The notes beneath the pieces were generated by a model that had not been told where the DNA came from, ran no database searches, and saw only the letters and a program-made list of their open reading frames with translations. Positions 50,575-60,178 of a DNA stretch of 64,000 nucleotides are shown piece after piece. The position numbers and the translations under genes were made by a program. The stretch's first letter is position 1. Every line of letters starts with the position of its first letter. Source of the stretch: DALYJJ01 sp031969915 (GTDB taxonomy: Bacteria > Acidobacteriota > Terriglobia > Bryobacterales > Bryobacteraceae); the NCBI GenBank assembly GCA_031969915.1, contig DALYJJ010000001.1, positions 39,220-103,219 on the forward strand, read 5' to 3'.

Positions 50575-53097
50575 TTACGCACTGGCCTGAGTGGGTGCGC
50601 GCCGTCCTCCGCCCACTAAGCGCGCCAGCGTCGCCCGCAGTTGCGCCGGTTCAAACGGCTTCGCCACGTAGCCTGTCATCCCGGCCGCCTCGCACGCCTC
50701 CGCGTCGCCGCTCATGCTGTTCGCGGTGAGGGCGACGATCGGCGTGTTGCCCCCGGCCTCTCGAATCCGCCGCGCCGCTTCCAGCCCGTCCATCTCGGGC
50801 ATCTGCACATCCATAAGAATGCAGTCGAACGCCGATCCCAATGCCAGTTCCACCGCTTCGCGTCCGTTGCGGGCCACCACCACCTGATGACCTTCCTTCT
50901 CAAGCAGTCGCTGAGCCACGCGCTGGTTGATCGGGTTGTCTTCGGCCAGCAGGATGCGGAGCGGGGGCAGCGCCTCCTGCGGTCCGGCCGCTTCCCGCGG
51001 CGCCGGTTCCGTGCGCGGCTCCAGCCGCAGTTGGAACCGGAATGCCGAGCCGCGGCCGAGTTCGCTCTCCAACCAGATGCGTCCGCCCATGCGCTCCACC
51101 AGGCGCCGGCAGAGCGCCAGCCCCAACCCTGTGCCCCCGTATGAGCGAGCCGTCGACGCGTCGGCCTGCACGAACGCCTCGAACAACTGCGCTTGCCGGT
51201 CCTCGTCGATGCCGATCCCGGTGTCCTCCACCGAAAACTCGAGCACATCCTCGCCCGCGCGGGCGCACGTCAAGCGAACGCAGCCCGACTCGGTGAACTT
51301 GATGGCGTTGTTCAACAGGTTCAGTAGGACCTGGCGCAGCCGGAAATCGTCGCCGAAGACCGTTTGGGGCACGTCCTCCGCAATCTCGCACTTCAGTTCC
51401 AGACCCTTCGCGCGCGCCGCCGAATCCAAAGTCCGCGCCGCGCCCCGAACCGTCTCGCTCAGCGAAAACACCGTCGGGTCGAGTTCCAGTTTGCCCGCCT
51501 CGATTTTCGAAAGGTCAAGAATCTCGTTGAGCAGATGCAGGAGGCTATAGCCCGCGAACTTCACACCCTCCACGTTCTCCCGCTGCTCGGCCGTGAGCGG
51601 CGTGTCGAGCGTCAGGTTGGTCAGGCCGATGATCCCGTTCATCGGCGTGCGAATCTCGTGACTCATGTTCGCTACAAAGCGGCTCTTCGCCACGCTGGCG
51701 GCCTCCGCCGCTTCCTTGGCGCGCAGCAGCTCGCTGGTCTGCCGCTTCACCTGCCGCCGCAGACTGAAAACCCACGCCGCGCCCGCCGCGCCCAGCGCCG
51801 CCACCAGAACCGCCCAGTATCCCCAGCGGATCCGCTGCATCCACGGCGCCGGCTCCACCTCAATCCAGTCCACCCCGCTTCGGGAGACGATGCGCACGTC
51901 GACGGCCTGCGAACGCAGTGGTGACCGGTCCACATGACAGAGCCCTACCGCCTGGAGTGTCGATCCCGCATGCGGGGCCTCCCCCATCCGCTCCGTGCGA
52001 ATGCGCACCCAGATCCTCGCGCCGTCCTGATCGAGCAGAACCGCGCTCCACGCCGATCCGCGCTCGAACTGCAGAACGCGGCCGGATACTCTCACCAGCC
52101 GCCCCTCCAGGTTCTCCTTCCACGCCGCCAGCACGGTGGCGTCGTGCGGCAACGCCTGGATCTCATTCGTCGAGGGCCGGATCACCACGTCGCGCAGCGT
52201 GGGACGGTCCCCCGCCGTCACCCCTTCGTAGCCCGCCGCCTCGATCACGTCCCCAGGCTTCAGTTCAGCCAGCCCGCGTCCCTGGATTTGTATGCCGTAG
52301 CGCCCTTCCTGGATGTAGGCGCCGTACTCGGGCTCATTGAGCGTAACGACCCCCCGCACCCGCACCCGCTCCACCGGCCGGCCACCAACTCGGAACGTCA
52401 TCACGCTCTCCAGCGGCTCGAGCACGCGGTCGTACGGCTCCGCCCTCCTGGGCTCCAACACCGCGACATCCTCCAGTCGCACCACGTGGAACGTGCTGCC
52501 CCGTAGCCACTTCCCTTGGAACTTCGGATAGACCACGCCTCGCAATCGCACGCGCGCGTCCCGCAGTTCCCGCAACCGCAGGTCGGGCTCCGGTCGCGCC
52601 CGAATCGCGTATCGCGATCCGTCCATCACGATCGTGTGGAGGGGCGAGCCGCCCGCCCCCGACGGGGGTCCTGAGTCCACCAGGTAGCCCTCCAACTCGC
52701 TGTACAACAGGTCGAGCTTCCCTAACTCCAGCAGGCTCGGATTGATCCGCCGGGGCGTGGGCAGCTTCCCCGCTCCGCGCACGGTTACTGTGCTCACCAT
52801 CACATACGGTGAGAACCCGCGCTCCACCTTCCCGACGATCTCCAGCAACGAGCCCGCTTCCAGCTCCACCGCCCACGGCTTCGCCAACTCGCAGTAAATC
52901 GCGTGCGATCCTTCCTGCACGATGAGGTACCCGGAGTCCGGCCGCGGATCGGTCGCCACGCCGGTGATCCGGACCTCCGCGCCCGCCGGGACTTTCCCGC
53001 TCCGGATCTCCTCCACCCTCGCAGGCAGCGGCTCGGCGAAGGCGCAATCCACTCCCCGAACCAGGACTACAAGGCTCAGGATCGCCCAAAGGGTCAT
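50575..53097 (-). CDS. Hybrid histidine kinase with tandem OB-like sensor modules
   Basis: 840 residues. A signal/anchor segment (MTLWAILSLVVLVRG) is followed by about 380 residues of beta-rich repeats (EVRITGVATDPRPDSGYLIV; RVRVRGVVTLNEPEYGAYIQ; RLVRVSGRVLQFERGSAWSA), like chained OB folds, in the periplasm. A membrane helix (about 424-444) leads to HisKA with H480 (MSHEIRTPMNG), an HATPase with GGTGLGLALC, and a receiver with D763 (ILMDVQMPEMDG). It would phosphorylate itself and its own receiver, probably passing to an unseen regulator. The start at the ATG 53097 was preferred to upstream codons that add a charged extension. Confidence 0.9.
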   Translation of the reverse strand: MTLWAILSLVVLVRGVDCAFAEPLPARVEEIRSGKVPAGAEVRITGVATDPRPDSGYLIVQEGSHAIYCELAKPWAVELEAGSLLEIVGKVERGFSPYVMVSTVTVRGAGKLPTPRRINPSLLELGKLDLLYSELEGYLVDSGPPSGAGGSPLHTIVMDGSRYAIRARPEPDLRLRELRDARVRLRGVVYPKFQGKWLRGSTFHVVRLEDVAVLEPRRAEPYDRVLEPLESVMTFRVGGRPVERVRVRGVVTLNEPEYGAYIQEGRYGIQIQGRGLAELKPGDVIEAAGYEGVTAGDRPTLRDVVIRPSTNEIQALPHDATVLAAWKENLEGRLVRVSGRVLQFERGSAWSAVLLDQDGARIWVRIRTERMGEAPHAGSTLQAVGLCHVDRSPLRSQAVDVRIVSRSGVDWIEVEPAPWMQRIRWGYWAVLVAALGAAGAAWVFSLRRQVKRQTSELLRAKEAAEAASVAKSRFVANMSHEIRTPMNGIIGLTNLTLDTPLTAEQRENVEGVKFAGYSLLHLLNEILDLSKIEAGKLELDPTVFSLSETVRGAARTLDSAARAKGLELKCEIAEDVPQTVFGDDFRLRQVLLNLLNNAIKFTESGCVRLTCARAGEDVLEFSVEDTGIGIDEDRQAQLFEAFVQADASTARSYGGTGLGLALCRRLVERMGGRIWLESELGRGSAFRFQLRLEPRTEPAPREAAGPQEALPPLRILLAEDNPINQRVAQRLLEKEGHQVVVARNGREAVELALGSAFDCILMDVQMPEMDGLEAARRIREAGGNTPIVALTANSMSGDAEACEAAGMTGYVAKPFEPAQLRATLARLVGGGRRAPTQASA

Positions 53098-53351
53098 CAC
53101 CTCTACGTATCGGCGCGCCGGGCCGAAGCTTGACCGAGGAAGTCGCTCGCCGCCCTCTCGCTTGCTTCGTTCTCGACCGTTTGCCGAGAACCGCGCACAT
53201 CGCTCCGCGAGACGCTGCGTCGCCGCTTCCGAACACCGCCGCCGCTCCTCTAGCCGGTAACTGTACTCAAACGTAACAAGCGTCTCTACCCCGCGCTTCC
53301 CGCGCAACAGCCCGCCAGCCGCGCGTTTCTATGAAACAGGAGTAACCATTC

Positions 53352-53732
53352 ATGAAACTCTTGGCTGTAGCGAGCATTGTAGTGCTGTCCGCTCTGGGCG
53401 CCGATCTGGATGGGACCTGGACCGGCAGCGCGACAACCAAATCCGAAGGCGACACAAAAGCCACACCGATGGTCCTGGTCCTAAAGAAGACCGGCGCCAA
53501 CGGGCTCGAAGGCACCGCGCAGGCGGGGTCCGAGGAGCCTCCCCGCTCGATCAGCGGAGGCCGCGTCGAAGGGTCCAAGCTCTTTTTCGAAGTGAAGGGC
53601 GAAGACGCCGCGGGCCCCGTCCTGCTGCGCTTCCAACTGGAACTCGCCGAAGGGCGCCTCTCCGGGACCTACACGCGGGAAGGTAGCGGCAAGACCGTCA
53701 GCGGCGATCTCAGCTTCACCAAGAAGACCTGA
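53352..53732 (+). CDS. Small secreted beta-rich protein
   Basis: 126 residues with a signal peptide (MKLLAVASIVVLSALGA) and a beta-rich mature part that begins DLDGTWTGSA and ends DLSFTKKT. The repeated glycine turns suggest a small barrel or lipocalin-like fold, but no family is identified. AGGAG 9 bp upstream supports the start. Its role is unknown. Confidence 0.65.
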   Translation: MKLLAVASIVVLSALGADLDGTWTGSATTKSEGDTKATPMVLVLKKTGANGLEGTAQAGSEEPPRSISGGRVEGSKLFFEVKGEDAAGPVLLRFQLELAEGRLSGTYTREGSGKTVSGDLSFTKKT

Positions 53733-53752
53733 CCGGACCGCGTCGCGCTTCC

Positions 53753-53790
53753 GGAAAACCGGGGACGGACGAGACGTTCCCCAGTTTTCC
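53753..53790. repeat. Imperfect hairpin after the small secreted gene
   Basis: GGAAAAC-C-GGGGA pairs with TCCCC-A-GTTTTCC (single mismatch, loop of 12). It may be a terminator for the gene ending at 53732, or a copy of an interspersed palindrome; no second copy was noticed in this window. Confidence 0.45.
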
Positions 53791-53901
53791 GCCGAGAACT
53801 GGAAGCACCCGTCCGGCAAATAATGTCAGCGCTTACAGCCGGACGGTGATCGTTGTAGAATGGCGCTCATCGGTTTCCGACCCATCACAGGAGGACGACT
53901 C

Positions 53902-55512
53902 ATGAACCGCCGCCAGTTTCTCGGCGCACTCCCCGCCGCCTTCGCCCTTGCCCCTCGCCCGGCCGGCGCTGCCGCCGGAGAGGTCTCCGTTTTTCTGAAC
54001 GAACCCATCGGCGACATCAGCCCCTACGTCCACGGACACTTCATCGAACATCTCGGTGGGGTGATCTACGACGGCGTCTGGGTGGGCGAAGGCTCAAAGA
54101 TCCCGAATGTCCGCGGCGTCCGCAAAGCGCTGGTCGACGCCATGAAGCCCCTCGGCCGCACCGTCATGCGCTGGCCCGGCGGCTGTTTCGCCGACAGCTA
54201 CGATTGGCGCGACGGCGTGGGCCCCGCCTCCCAGCGTCCCCGCAAGCCCAACTTCTGGTTCGACTCCGCGAAGCTCCGCAAGGTTCCCCTCACGCATCCC
54301 TCTCGAAACGACACCAATCACTTCGGCACGAACGAATTCATCCGCTTCTGCCGCCTCATCGAGTGCGAACCCTACATCGCCGCCAACGTCCGCAGCCTCA
54401 CAGCGAAGGATTTCTACGACTGGATCGACTATTGCAACGCGCCCGCCGGCTCGAGCACCCTCGCCGACCGCCGCGCCGCCGCCGGCGACGCCGATCCCTA
54501 CAACGTTCGCTTCTGGGGCGTGGGGAATGAGAGCTGGGGATGCGGCGGCAATATGACTGCCGGGGAATATAGTGTCGAGTACCGCAAGTTCACCGCGTGG
54601 GTGCCGCGCTACGGCGACCAGTACTCCTTCATCGCCTCCGGCCCCAATAGCCACGACTTCAAATGGACCCGTGAGTTCTTCGCCCGGATGACCGAAAAAG
54701 GCCCCCGGCAGCTCAGCCGCGTCTGGGGCTGGGCGCTGCATTACTATTGCGGGACCACCGGAAAAAGCTCCACCGATTTCACCGCCAACGACGCCTACCA
54801 ACTGCTGGCCAGCGCCAACCGGATGGACAACCTGATCCGCCAGAACTGGCACATCATGAGCGAGTACGATCCCAATCACAGCGTGAAGTTCGCGATTGAC
54901 GAGTGGGGCGCCTGGCATCCCGATGCCAACGCGCTGGCTCCCCATCACCTGTTCGGAAGCCCGCAAACCATGCGCGACGCCCTGGTGGCCGGCCTCACCC
55001 TGGACACTTTCCAACGCCACGCCGACAAAGTCGCGATGGCCAACGTCGCCCAGCTCGTCAACTGCATCCAGACCCTCTTCCTCGCACACGAGGACCAGTT
55101 CTGCGTGACTCCCACCTATCACGTCTTCGCCATGTACAAGGATCACCAGAACGCGCGCGCCGTGCGCGCCGAGTTCATGGCCCCGCTCGTCGATTACCAG
55201 CACCAGGACAAGCCCGCCTCCGTCGCACGGCTCGCCGGCTCGGCCTCGCTGGCCGGCCGAACGCTCACCCTCACGGCCGTCAACACCAGTCTCACCGAGC
55301 CGCTACCCGCCGTCGTCCATCTCCACGGCGGCGCCGCGAAAGAGGCGCGAGGCGAATCCCTTGCCGCCGCCGATATTCACGTCCACAACAACTTCCAGCA
55401 GCCCAACGCGGTGAAACCCCAGCCGCTCACCGTCGACGCCAGCGCAGGCGGAGCACTTCGCGTCACCCTGCCGCCCATGTCGGTGGTCAAGCTGCAAGCG
55501 ATACTGATGTAA
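53902..55512 (+). CDS. GH51 alpha-L-arabinofuranosidase
   Basis: 536 residues, secreted. It removes arabinofuranosyl side chains from arabinan or arabinoxylan. The Tat signal (NRRQFLGALPAAFALAPRP) is at the N-terminus. The (beta/alpha)8 barrel holds the acid/base E210 in GVGNESWG and the nucleophile E334 in AIDEWGAW. Family segments HGHFIEHLGGVIYDGVW and VMRWPGGCFADSYDW are intact. A beta-sandwich ends the protein. AGGAGG 8 bp before ATG 53902 sets the start. Together with the GH43 gene it points to hemicellulose use. Confidence 0.92.
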   Translation: MNRRQFLGALPAAFALAPRPAGAAAGEVSVFLNEPIGDISPYVHGHFIEHLGGVIYDGVWVGEGSKIPNVRGVRKALVDAMKPLGRTVMRWPGGCFADSYDWRDGVGPASQRPRKPNFWFDSAKLRKVPLTHPSRNDTNHFGTNEFIRFCRLIECEPYIAANVRSLTAKDFYDWIDYCNAPAGSSTLADRRAAAGDADPYNVRFWGVGNESWGCGGNMTAGEYSVEYRKFTAWVPRYGDQYSFIASGPNSHDFKWTREFFARMTEKGPRQLSRVWGWALHYYCGTTGKSSTDFTANDAYQLLASANRMDNLIRQNWHIMSEYDPNHSVKFAIDEWGAWHPDANALAPHHLFGSPQTMRDALVAGLTLDTFQRHADKVAMANVAQLVNCIQTLFLAHEDQFCVTPTYHVFAMYKDHQNARAVRAEFMAPLVDYQHQDKPASVARLAGSASLAGRTLTLTAVNTSLTEPLPAVVHLHGGAAKEARGESLAAADIHVHNNFQQPNAVKPQPLTVDASAGGALRVTLPPMSVVKLQAILM

Positions 55513-55595
55513 CAAAATGGGCCGGCCGGCTGGGCCGATTTCGTTACGATTATCAATCGCGCTACAATACACCGCTATAAACGGGGGTTTTTCAG

Positions 55596-58500
55596 GTGAA
55601 ACATTTCTTGAGGTTTCTGACGCTCGCGGTGTCCTTCGCCGCTCCAGCGCTCCTGGCTCAGTCCACGAGCGGATCACTCACCGGTCTCGTCGTAGACGCA
55701 AGCCGGGCCGCCGTGCCCGAAGCCACGGTCAAAATCACCAACACGGGTACCGGCGTGATCACCCGGACCGCCAGCAACGAGGCGGGCGCCTATGCCTTCC
55801 CCAACCTGCCCGCCGGCGAGTACCGCCTGACGGCCGAGAAACAGGGCTTCCGCGTCCTCGCCCTGAATGCCGTACACATCGAAGTCGGCGCCCGCGTCGC
55901 CCTCGATCTCCAGCTTGAAGTCGGCGCGACCGCCGAAGTGGTCGAGGTCTCCGCCCAGGCCGATAGCCCCCTCTCCTACGTCACCCCGACTCTCGGCGGC
56001 GTGATCACCGAACGAAAGGTGCTCGACCTCCCCGTCTCCTCGCGCAACGTCCTCAACCTCACCACCACCATGCCCGGCACCAACGGCGCCAACTTCAACG
56101 GTGCACGCCGCGGCAACCTCAACGTCCAGATGGACGGCATCAACGTGATGGACGCCCGCATCAACCTCGGCGTCAACTCCACGATCTTCGCCTCGGTCGA
56201 CCGCGTCGCCGAATTCCGCGTAGTCACCCAACCGGTCGACGCCGAACTCGGCCGCGGCTCCGGCCAGGTGCAGATGATCACCCGCTCCGGTACCAACGAA
56301 TTCCACGGCTCCGTCTTCAACTTCCACCGCAATAATGCCCTCAATGCGAACAACTGGTTCAACAACCTGAACAACGTGCCTCGCGAGCGCCTCATCCGCA
56401 ACCAGTACGGCGCGCGCGTGGGCGGCCCCATCCTCAAGAATCGGACATTCTTCCATTTCCTCTGGGAAGGCCAGAAGATCCGAGGCGCCGATACCGTCAA
56501 CACCACCGTCTGGACCTCCGCTATGCGGCGTGGACAGTACCGCTTCTTCCCCAACGTCCAGAACGGCAACGCCAACGCCCTCAGGCCCACCGTCGACGTC
56601 AACGGCGAGCCGCTCGCCCCCGCGGCCGGCGCGCAGTTGTCCACCATCAACATCTTCAACGTCGATCCGCAGCGCGCCGGCTTCGACCGCACCGGCCTCG
56701 TCCAGAAGTACATCGAGGCCATGCCGCAGCCCAATAACTTCCGCGGCGGCGATGGCCTCAACACCGCCTTCTATACCTGGAACCGCCCGAATTCGTTCGA
56801 CGAAAACAACTTCAACCTCAAGGTCGACCACAATCTCACCGACCGGCACCGGCTCTCCTTCTCCTGGTCCAACGAACGCAGCAACGAGCTCAATGGCTTC
56901 ATGCCCCAGAACTACCCCGGGCTCGGCGAAGACCTCATCCAGCAGCGCGACTCCCTCTTCCAGGGCACCCTCACCTCCACCCTCTCCCCCACCGTCGTCA
57001 ACGAGTTCCGCGCTGGCGCCCTCCGGCCCCGCTTCCGCTTCTTCTCCCCGTGGGAGGTCGACCCCAGCATCGTCGCCACCACCGGCGGCACGCCCTTCGG
57101 CGTCGACTTCGGCACCATCTCCGACCCCATCAACATCGCCAACGACCCCCAGGGCCGCATCTCCCCCAACTACCAGTTCTTCAACAAGACCTCCATCATT
57201 CGCGGGAACCACAACTACAAGATCGGCGCCCAGGTGTGGTTCGTCTCCACCGTCGGCTTCAACTCGTTCGACGTCCTGCCCCGCGCCGTGATCGGCGCCG
57301 GCGGCGTCCCGGTCGCCAACTTCCCCAACGTCCCCGGCATCGGGCCGAATCAGGCCGGCGCTCAGAACATCCTCAACGACCTGAACGGCTCGGTCACCAA
57401 CTTCCGCCAGGCCCTCAACGCCCCCGGTGGCCCCGATCCCCAGTACCTCGCCGGCGAGCCCAAGCAGCGCTCCTGGAAAGCGCCTGAGTTCGCTTTCTTC
57501 TTTCAGGACGACTGGAAGGTCTCGCGCCGCCTCACGCTGAACCTCGGTCTCCGCTACGAATTCTACGGCGTGCCCTACGATCCCAACGGCAAGACGGTTG
57601 GCCTGGTCGGCGGCTCGCAAGGTATCTTCGGCATTTCCGGAACCGATTTCGGGTCCCTCTTCCGCCCGGGTGCTTCCGACGGCGCGCTCACCCAGTATCG
57701 CGGCATCGGCCCGAACACCCGTAATCCGGGCGCCCAGATCTACAACAACGACCTCAATAACTTTGCCCCCGTGGTCGGCCTCGCCTGGGACATCCCCGGC
57801 CTGGGAACCAAGAAGACCGTGCTCCGCGCCGGCTACAGCACCGCGTATGAGCGCCTTTCGCTCCGTCTGCTCGACGTGGTCGCCGGCGACGCCCCCGGCC
57901 TCCGCCAGGTGGCCGACTTCCGCGCCGCCACCAAGCTCGACCTGGGCAGCGCCCGGCTGCCCCTCTCGCCCGTCGGCGCGCCGCTCTCACTGATCCCGGT
58001 CACCGATCGCACCCAGACCGCGCGCATTTACGACTCCGGCCTCCGCGCGCCGATGATCCACAACTTCAACGTCGGGCTCACCCGCGGGTTGACCGAACGG
58101 AGTTCGCTGACCGTTTCCTACGTGGGCAGCAAGGGCGTTCGCCTGCTTCGCGGCGCGGACATGAACGAACACAACGCGATCGAGAACGGAATTCTCGAAG
58201 CCTTCCGCATCACCCAGGCCGGCGGCAACGCTCCGCTCTTCGACCAAATGCTCCGCGGCCTCAACGTGCCCGGCCGGGGCGTCGTCAACGGCACCACCCT
58301 CACCGGCTCGCAGGTGCTCCGCGACGTTAATACCACGACGCAGGGCAACTTTGCCACGAATTCCGTGGGCGCCATCGCGTCCTTCCTGAGCAACAACAAC
58401 TACCTCACCGGCGTCAACGGCGGCCTGCTGCGCAACGGCGGCCTGCCGGAGAACTTCGTCAGCGCCAATCCGCAGTTCGCCTCCGCCCGCCTCTTCAGCA

Positions 58501-59321
58501 ACCTCTCCAGTTCCTCCTATCACTCGCTGCAGGTCGAGGTCCTCCACCGTACCCGCGACCTCACGCTGCAGTGGAATTACACCTTCGCCAAGTCCCTCGG
58601 CGACGAAGACGGCGACGCCCAGGAACAGAACGACAGCTTCCGCACCCAGCGCAACCGCCGCCTCGATAAACGCCTGCTGGCTTCCTCCAACCACCACATC
58701 ATGCGCACCAACGTGATCTACGACATCCCCGTGGGACGCAACGGCCCCGCCGTCTGGCAGAAGCTCGCGGGCGGCTGGCAGGTGGGCGGGATCTTCAATA
58801 CGTTCTCGGGGAACCCGATCGGCTTCAGCTCCACCGCCAGCACGTTCAACGCCTGGACCGACAACACCCCGATCGCCCATGGGGCCATCGACAAGCACCT
58901 TGGGCAGGTCCAGCGCACGGGCAACGGCGTGATCTTCTTCCCCGGCCTGGTTCAAACACCCGACCCGATTATCCAGACCATGGGCAACGCCACCCTGCGC
59001 AGCCGTTCCACCTTGCTCGCTCTCCGCCAGGGCAGCGAAACCGGCCCGCTCGTGCTCTCCAATCCCGCCGCCGGCCAGCTCGGGCCCATGAACCAGCGGA
59101 ACCTCTACGGACCCTTCTCATTCCGCCTCGACTTGAACCTGATCAAGACCGTCCGCATCACCGAGCGCGTCAACTTCCAGTTCAACGTGATCGCCGAAAA
59201 CGCCTCCAACAGCCCGCAGTGGGGCGACCCGAACCTCGACATCAATAGCGTCAACTTCGGCCGCATCACCACCGCGGGCGGCACGCGCGTGGTCATCCTT
59301 GGCGGGCGAGTGAACTTCTAA
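55596..59321 (+). CDS. Oar-like TonB-dependent outer-membrane protein (copy 3)
   Basis: 1241-residue outer-membrane protein starting at GTG 55596; a TACAAT -10 lies at 55563. The signal peptide (VKHFLRFLTLAVSFAAPALL) precedes a carboxypeptidase-regulatory-like domain (SGSLTGLVVDASRAAVPEAT), a plug (LDLPVSSRNVLNLTTTMPG) and a barrel ending in VVILGGRVNF. A terminator-like hairpin follows. It lies 83 bp after the GH51 gene and may import products of it, an inference from position only. Confidence 0.9.
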   Translation: MKHFLRFLTLAVSFAAPALLAQSTSGSLTGLVVDASRAAVPEATVKITNTGTGVITRTASNEAGAYAFPNLPAGEYRLTAEKQGFRVLALNAVHIEVGARVALDLQLEVGATAEVVEVSAQADSPLSYVTPTLGGVITERKVLDLPVSSRNVLNLTTTMPGTNGANFNGARRGNLNVQMDGINVMDARINLGVNSTIFASVDRVAEFRVVTQPVDAELGRGSGQVQMITRSGTNEFHGSVFNFHRNNALNANNWFNNLNNVPRERLIRNQYGARVGGPILKNRTFFHFLWEGQKIRGADTVNTTVWTSAMRRGQYRFFPNVQNGNANALRPTVDVNGEPLAPAAGAQLSTINIFNVDPQRAGFDRTGLVQKYIEAMPQPNNFRGGDGLNTAFYTWNRPNSFDENNFNLKVDHNLTDRHRLSFSWSNERSNELNGFMPQNYPGLGEDLIQQRDSLFQGTLTSTLSPTVVNEFRAGALRPRFRFFSPWEVDPSIVATTGGTPFGVDFGTISDPINIANDPQGRISPNYQFFNKTSIIRGNHNYKIGAQVWFVSTVGFNSFDVLPRAVIGAGGVPVANFPNVPGIGPNQAGAQNILNDLNGSVTNFRQALNAPGGPDPQYLAGEPKQRSWKAPEFAFFFQDDWKVSRRLTLNLGLRYEFYGVPYDPNGKTVGLVGGSQGIFGISGTDFGSLFRPGASDGALTQYRGIGPNTRNPGAQIYNNDLNNFAPVVGLAWDIPGLGTKKTVLRAGYSTAYERLSLRLLDVVAGDAPGLRQVADFRAATKLDLGSARLPLSPVGAPLSLIPVTDRTQTARIYDSGLRAPMIHNFNVGLTRGLTERSSLTVSYVGSKGVRLLRGADMNEHNAIENGILEAFRITQAGGNAPLFDQMLRGLNVPGRGVVNGTTLTGSQVLRDVNTTTQGNFATNSVGAIASFLSNNNYLTGVNGGLLRNGGLPENFVSANPQFASARLFSNLSSSSYHSLQVEVLHRTRDLTLQWNYTFAKSLGDEDGDAQEQNDSFRTQRNRRLDKRLLASSNHHIMRTNVIYDIPVGRNGPAVWQKLAGGWQVGGIFNTFSGNPIGFSSTASTFNAWTDNTPIAHGAIDKHLGQVQRTGNGVIFFPGLVQTPDPIIQTMGNATLRSRSTLLALRQGSETGPLVLSNPAAGQLGPMNQRNLYGPFSFRLDLNLIKTVRITERVNFQFNVIAENASNSPQWGDPNLDINSVNFGRITTAGGTRVVILGGRVNF

Positions 59322-59336
59322 ACGAGCGGTTAGTCC

Positions 59337-59373
59337 CCGGCGCGGCCCGCCCAGCACAGGCTGTCCGCGCCGG
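59337..59373 (+). terminator. Hairpin after receptor copy 3
   Basis: Perfect 9 bp stem CCGGCGCGG / CCGCGCCGG (59337-59345, 59365-59373) with a 19-base loop, 16 bp after the stop. It has no T run, so termination may need Rho. Confidence 0.4.
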
Positions 59374-59655
59374 ACTTCTCCGATCAAGGGAGTCGCAGCA
59401 GGAGCAGGCGCCAACGCACCTATAGCTTAGTGGGACCCCGCGTGTTCCGCTCGCGATTTCTTGGCCAGGAGAGGCTCGCGAGCCTGCCGCGGGGACTATT
59501 CGGCGCCCACGCTTCGAAAGGCCGCGAGGCGGGCCTGTTAGTGGAACATAACGGGCTGTGCATCAGGGGCGCGGAAATCGAGGGCGAGCGATTGGCGGCG
59601 AAGGGCTGGCGCGCGAAAGGGCAAGCGTTGTTGTGGTGTACGCTGCTACCCAGGC
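59374..59655. other. Intergenic stretch without a supported gene
   Basis: About 280 bp of high-GC sequence. An 89-codon plus-strand frame here has no ribosome site, no domain and continues into the toxin gene on the other strand; it is not accepted. It may be decayed mobile DNA, given the transposase remnant nearby. Confidence 0.4.
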
Positions 59656-59904
59656 TCAGCGGTAGGCCTCGCGGCGGTCTCGGACGCGATGGATCGTGAC
59701 AGCATCGGCGGTCTCCTTGAAGAAGACGCGATGGTTGCCGGCGCGCAGCTGCAAGAAGCCCTCGAACTCGCCCGCCAGCGGCTTGACGCGGCCGGCGCCG
59801 GTTTCGGCGTAGCGGTGAATCGTTTCGAGGATGGTCATGGCGATGTGCTGCGGGATGGCGCGGATCTGAGCCGGGACTTCCGGCTCGAAGCGGATCGTCT
59901 TCAC
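59656..59904 (-). CDS. RelE/ParE-family toxin
   Basis: 82 residues. The compact beta/alpha fold of the RelE/ParE family is seen in FEPEVPAQIRAIPQH, KPLAGEFEGFLQLRAGNHRV and a C-terminal VTIHRVRDRREAYR. RelE toxins cut mRNA on the ribosome; ParE toxins block gyrase; the sequence does not tell which. The ATG is 2 bp after the antitoxin stop, the standard antitoxin-first order. Confidence 0.85.
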   Translation of the reverse strand: MKTIRFEPEVPAQIRAIPQHIAMTILETIHRYAETGAGRVKPLAGEFEGFLQLRAGNHRVFFKETADAVTIHRVRDRREAYR

Positions 59905-59906
59905 GG

Positions 59907-60176
59907 CTACTCTTTGGGACGAGCGCCGCGGATCTGTTCCATGGTGATGCCGAGGTCGGCTACTACCTGCTCGAATGGAATGCCCTGGCCGCCGTTGCGG
60001 AAGTACTCATCGGAAGCGCGCAGGGCGCGGCGGTCTTCCTCGGTGAGTTCCTCTTCGGTCTCGTCATCATCGATCATGACTGCGAGCAGCGAGCGGACCG
60101 CGCCGAGTTTGGCGGGCGGCAGGAGATCAAGGAGGGCGTGGGCTTGCTGACGTTCTTGTTCTAGATCGAGAGCCAT
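59907..60176 (-). CDS. Antitoxin of the RelE-type module
   Basis: 89 residues, acidic and helical (IDDDETEEELTEEDRRALRA), typical of an antitoxin that wraps its toxin. The N-terminal helix (LEQERQQAHALLDLL) could dimerise. It starts 2 bp after the downstream fragment of the XRE gene, so the three reading frames form one transcript. No DNA-binding domain is obvious in it, which makes the broken XRE gene a possible former regulator. Confidence 0.75.
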   Translation of the reverse strand: MALDLEQERQQAHALLDLLPPAKLGAVRSLLAVMIDDDETEEELTEEDRRALRASDEYFRNGGQGIPFEQVVADLGITMEQIRGARPKE

Positions 60177-60178
60177 GA

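Noticed and set aside
55512..55545. GC-rich GGCCGGCC palindrome after the GH51 gene as terminator
   Set aside because: The arms outside the 8 bp core do not pair and no T run follows; the evidence is too weak.
55674..57620. 648-codon minus-strand frame opposite receptor copy 3
   Set aside because: Composition is that of an antisense shadow (Val/Gly/Glu/Asp-rich), with no domain and no ribosome site.
59430..59699. 89-codon plus-strand frame
   Set aside because: No ribosome site or recognised domain, and it runs into the toxin gene on the other strand.
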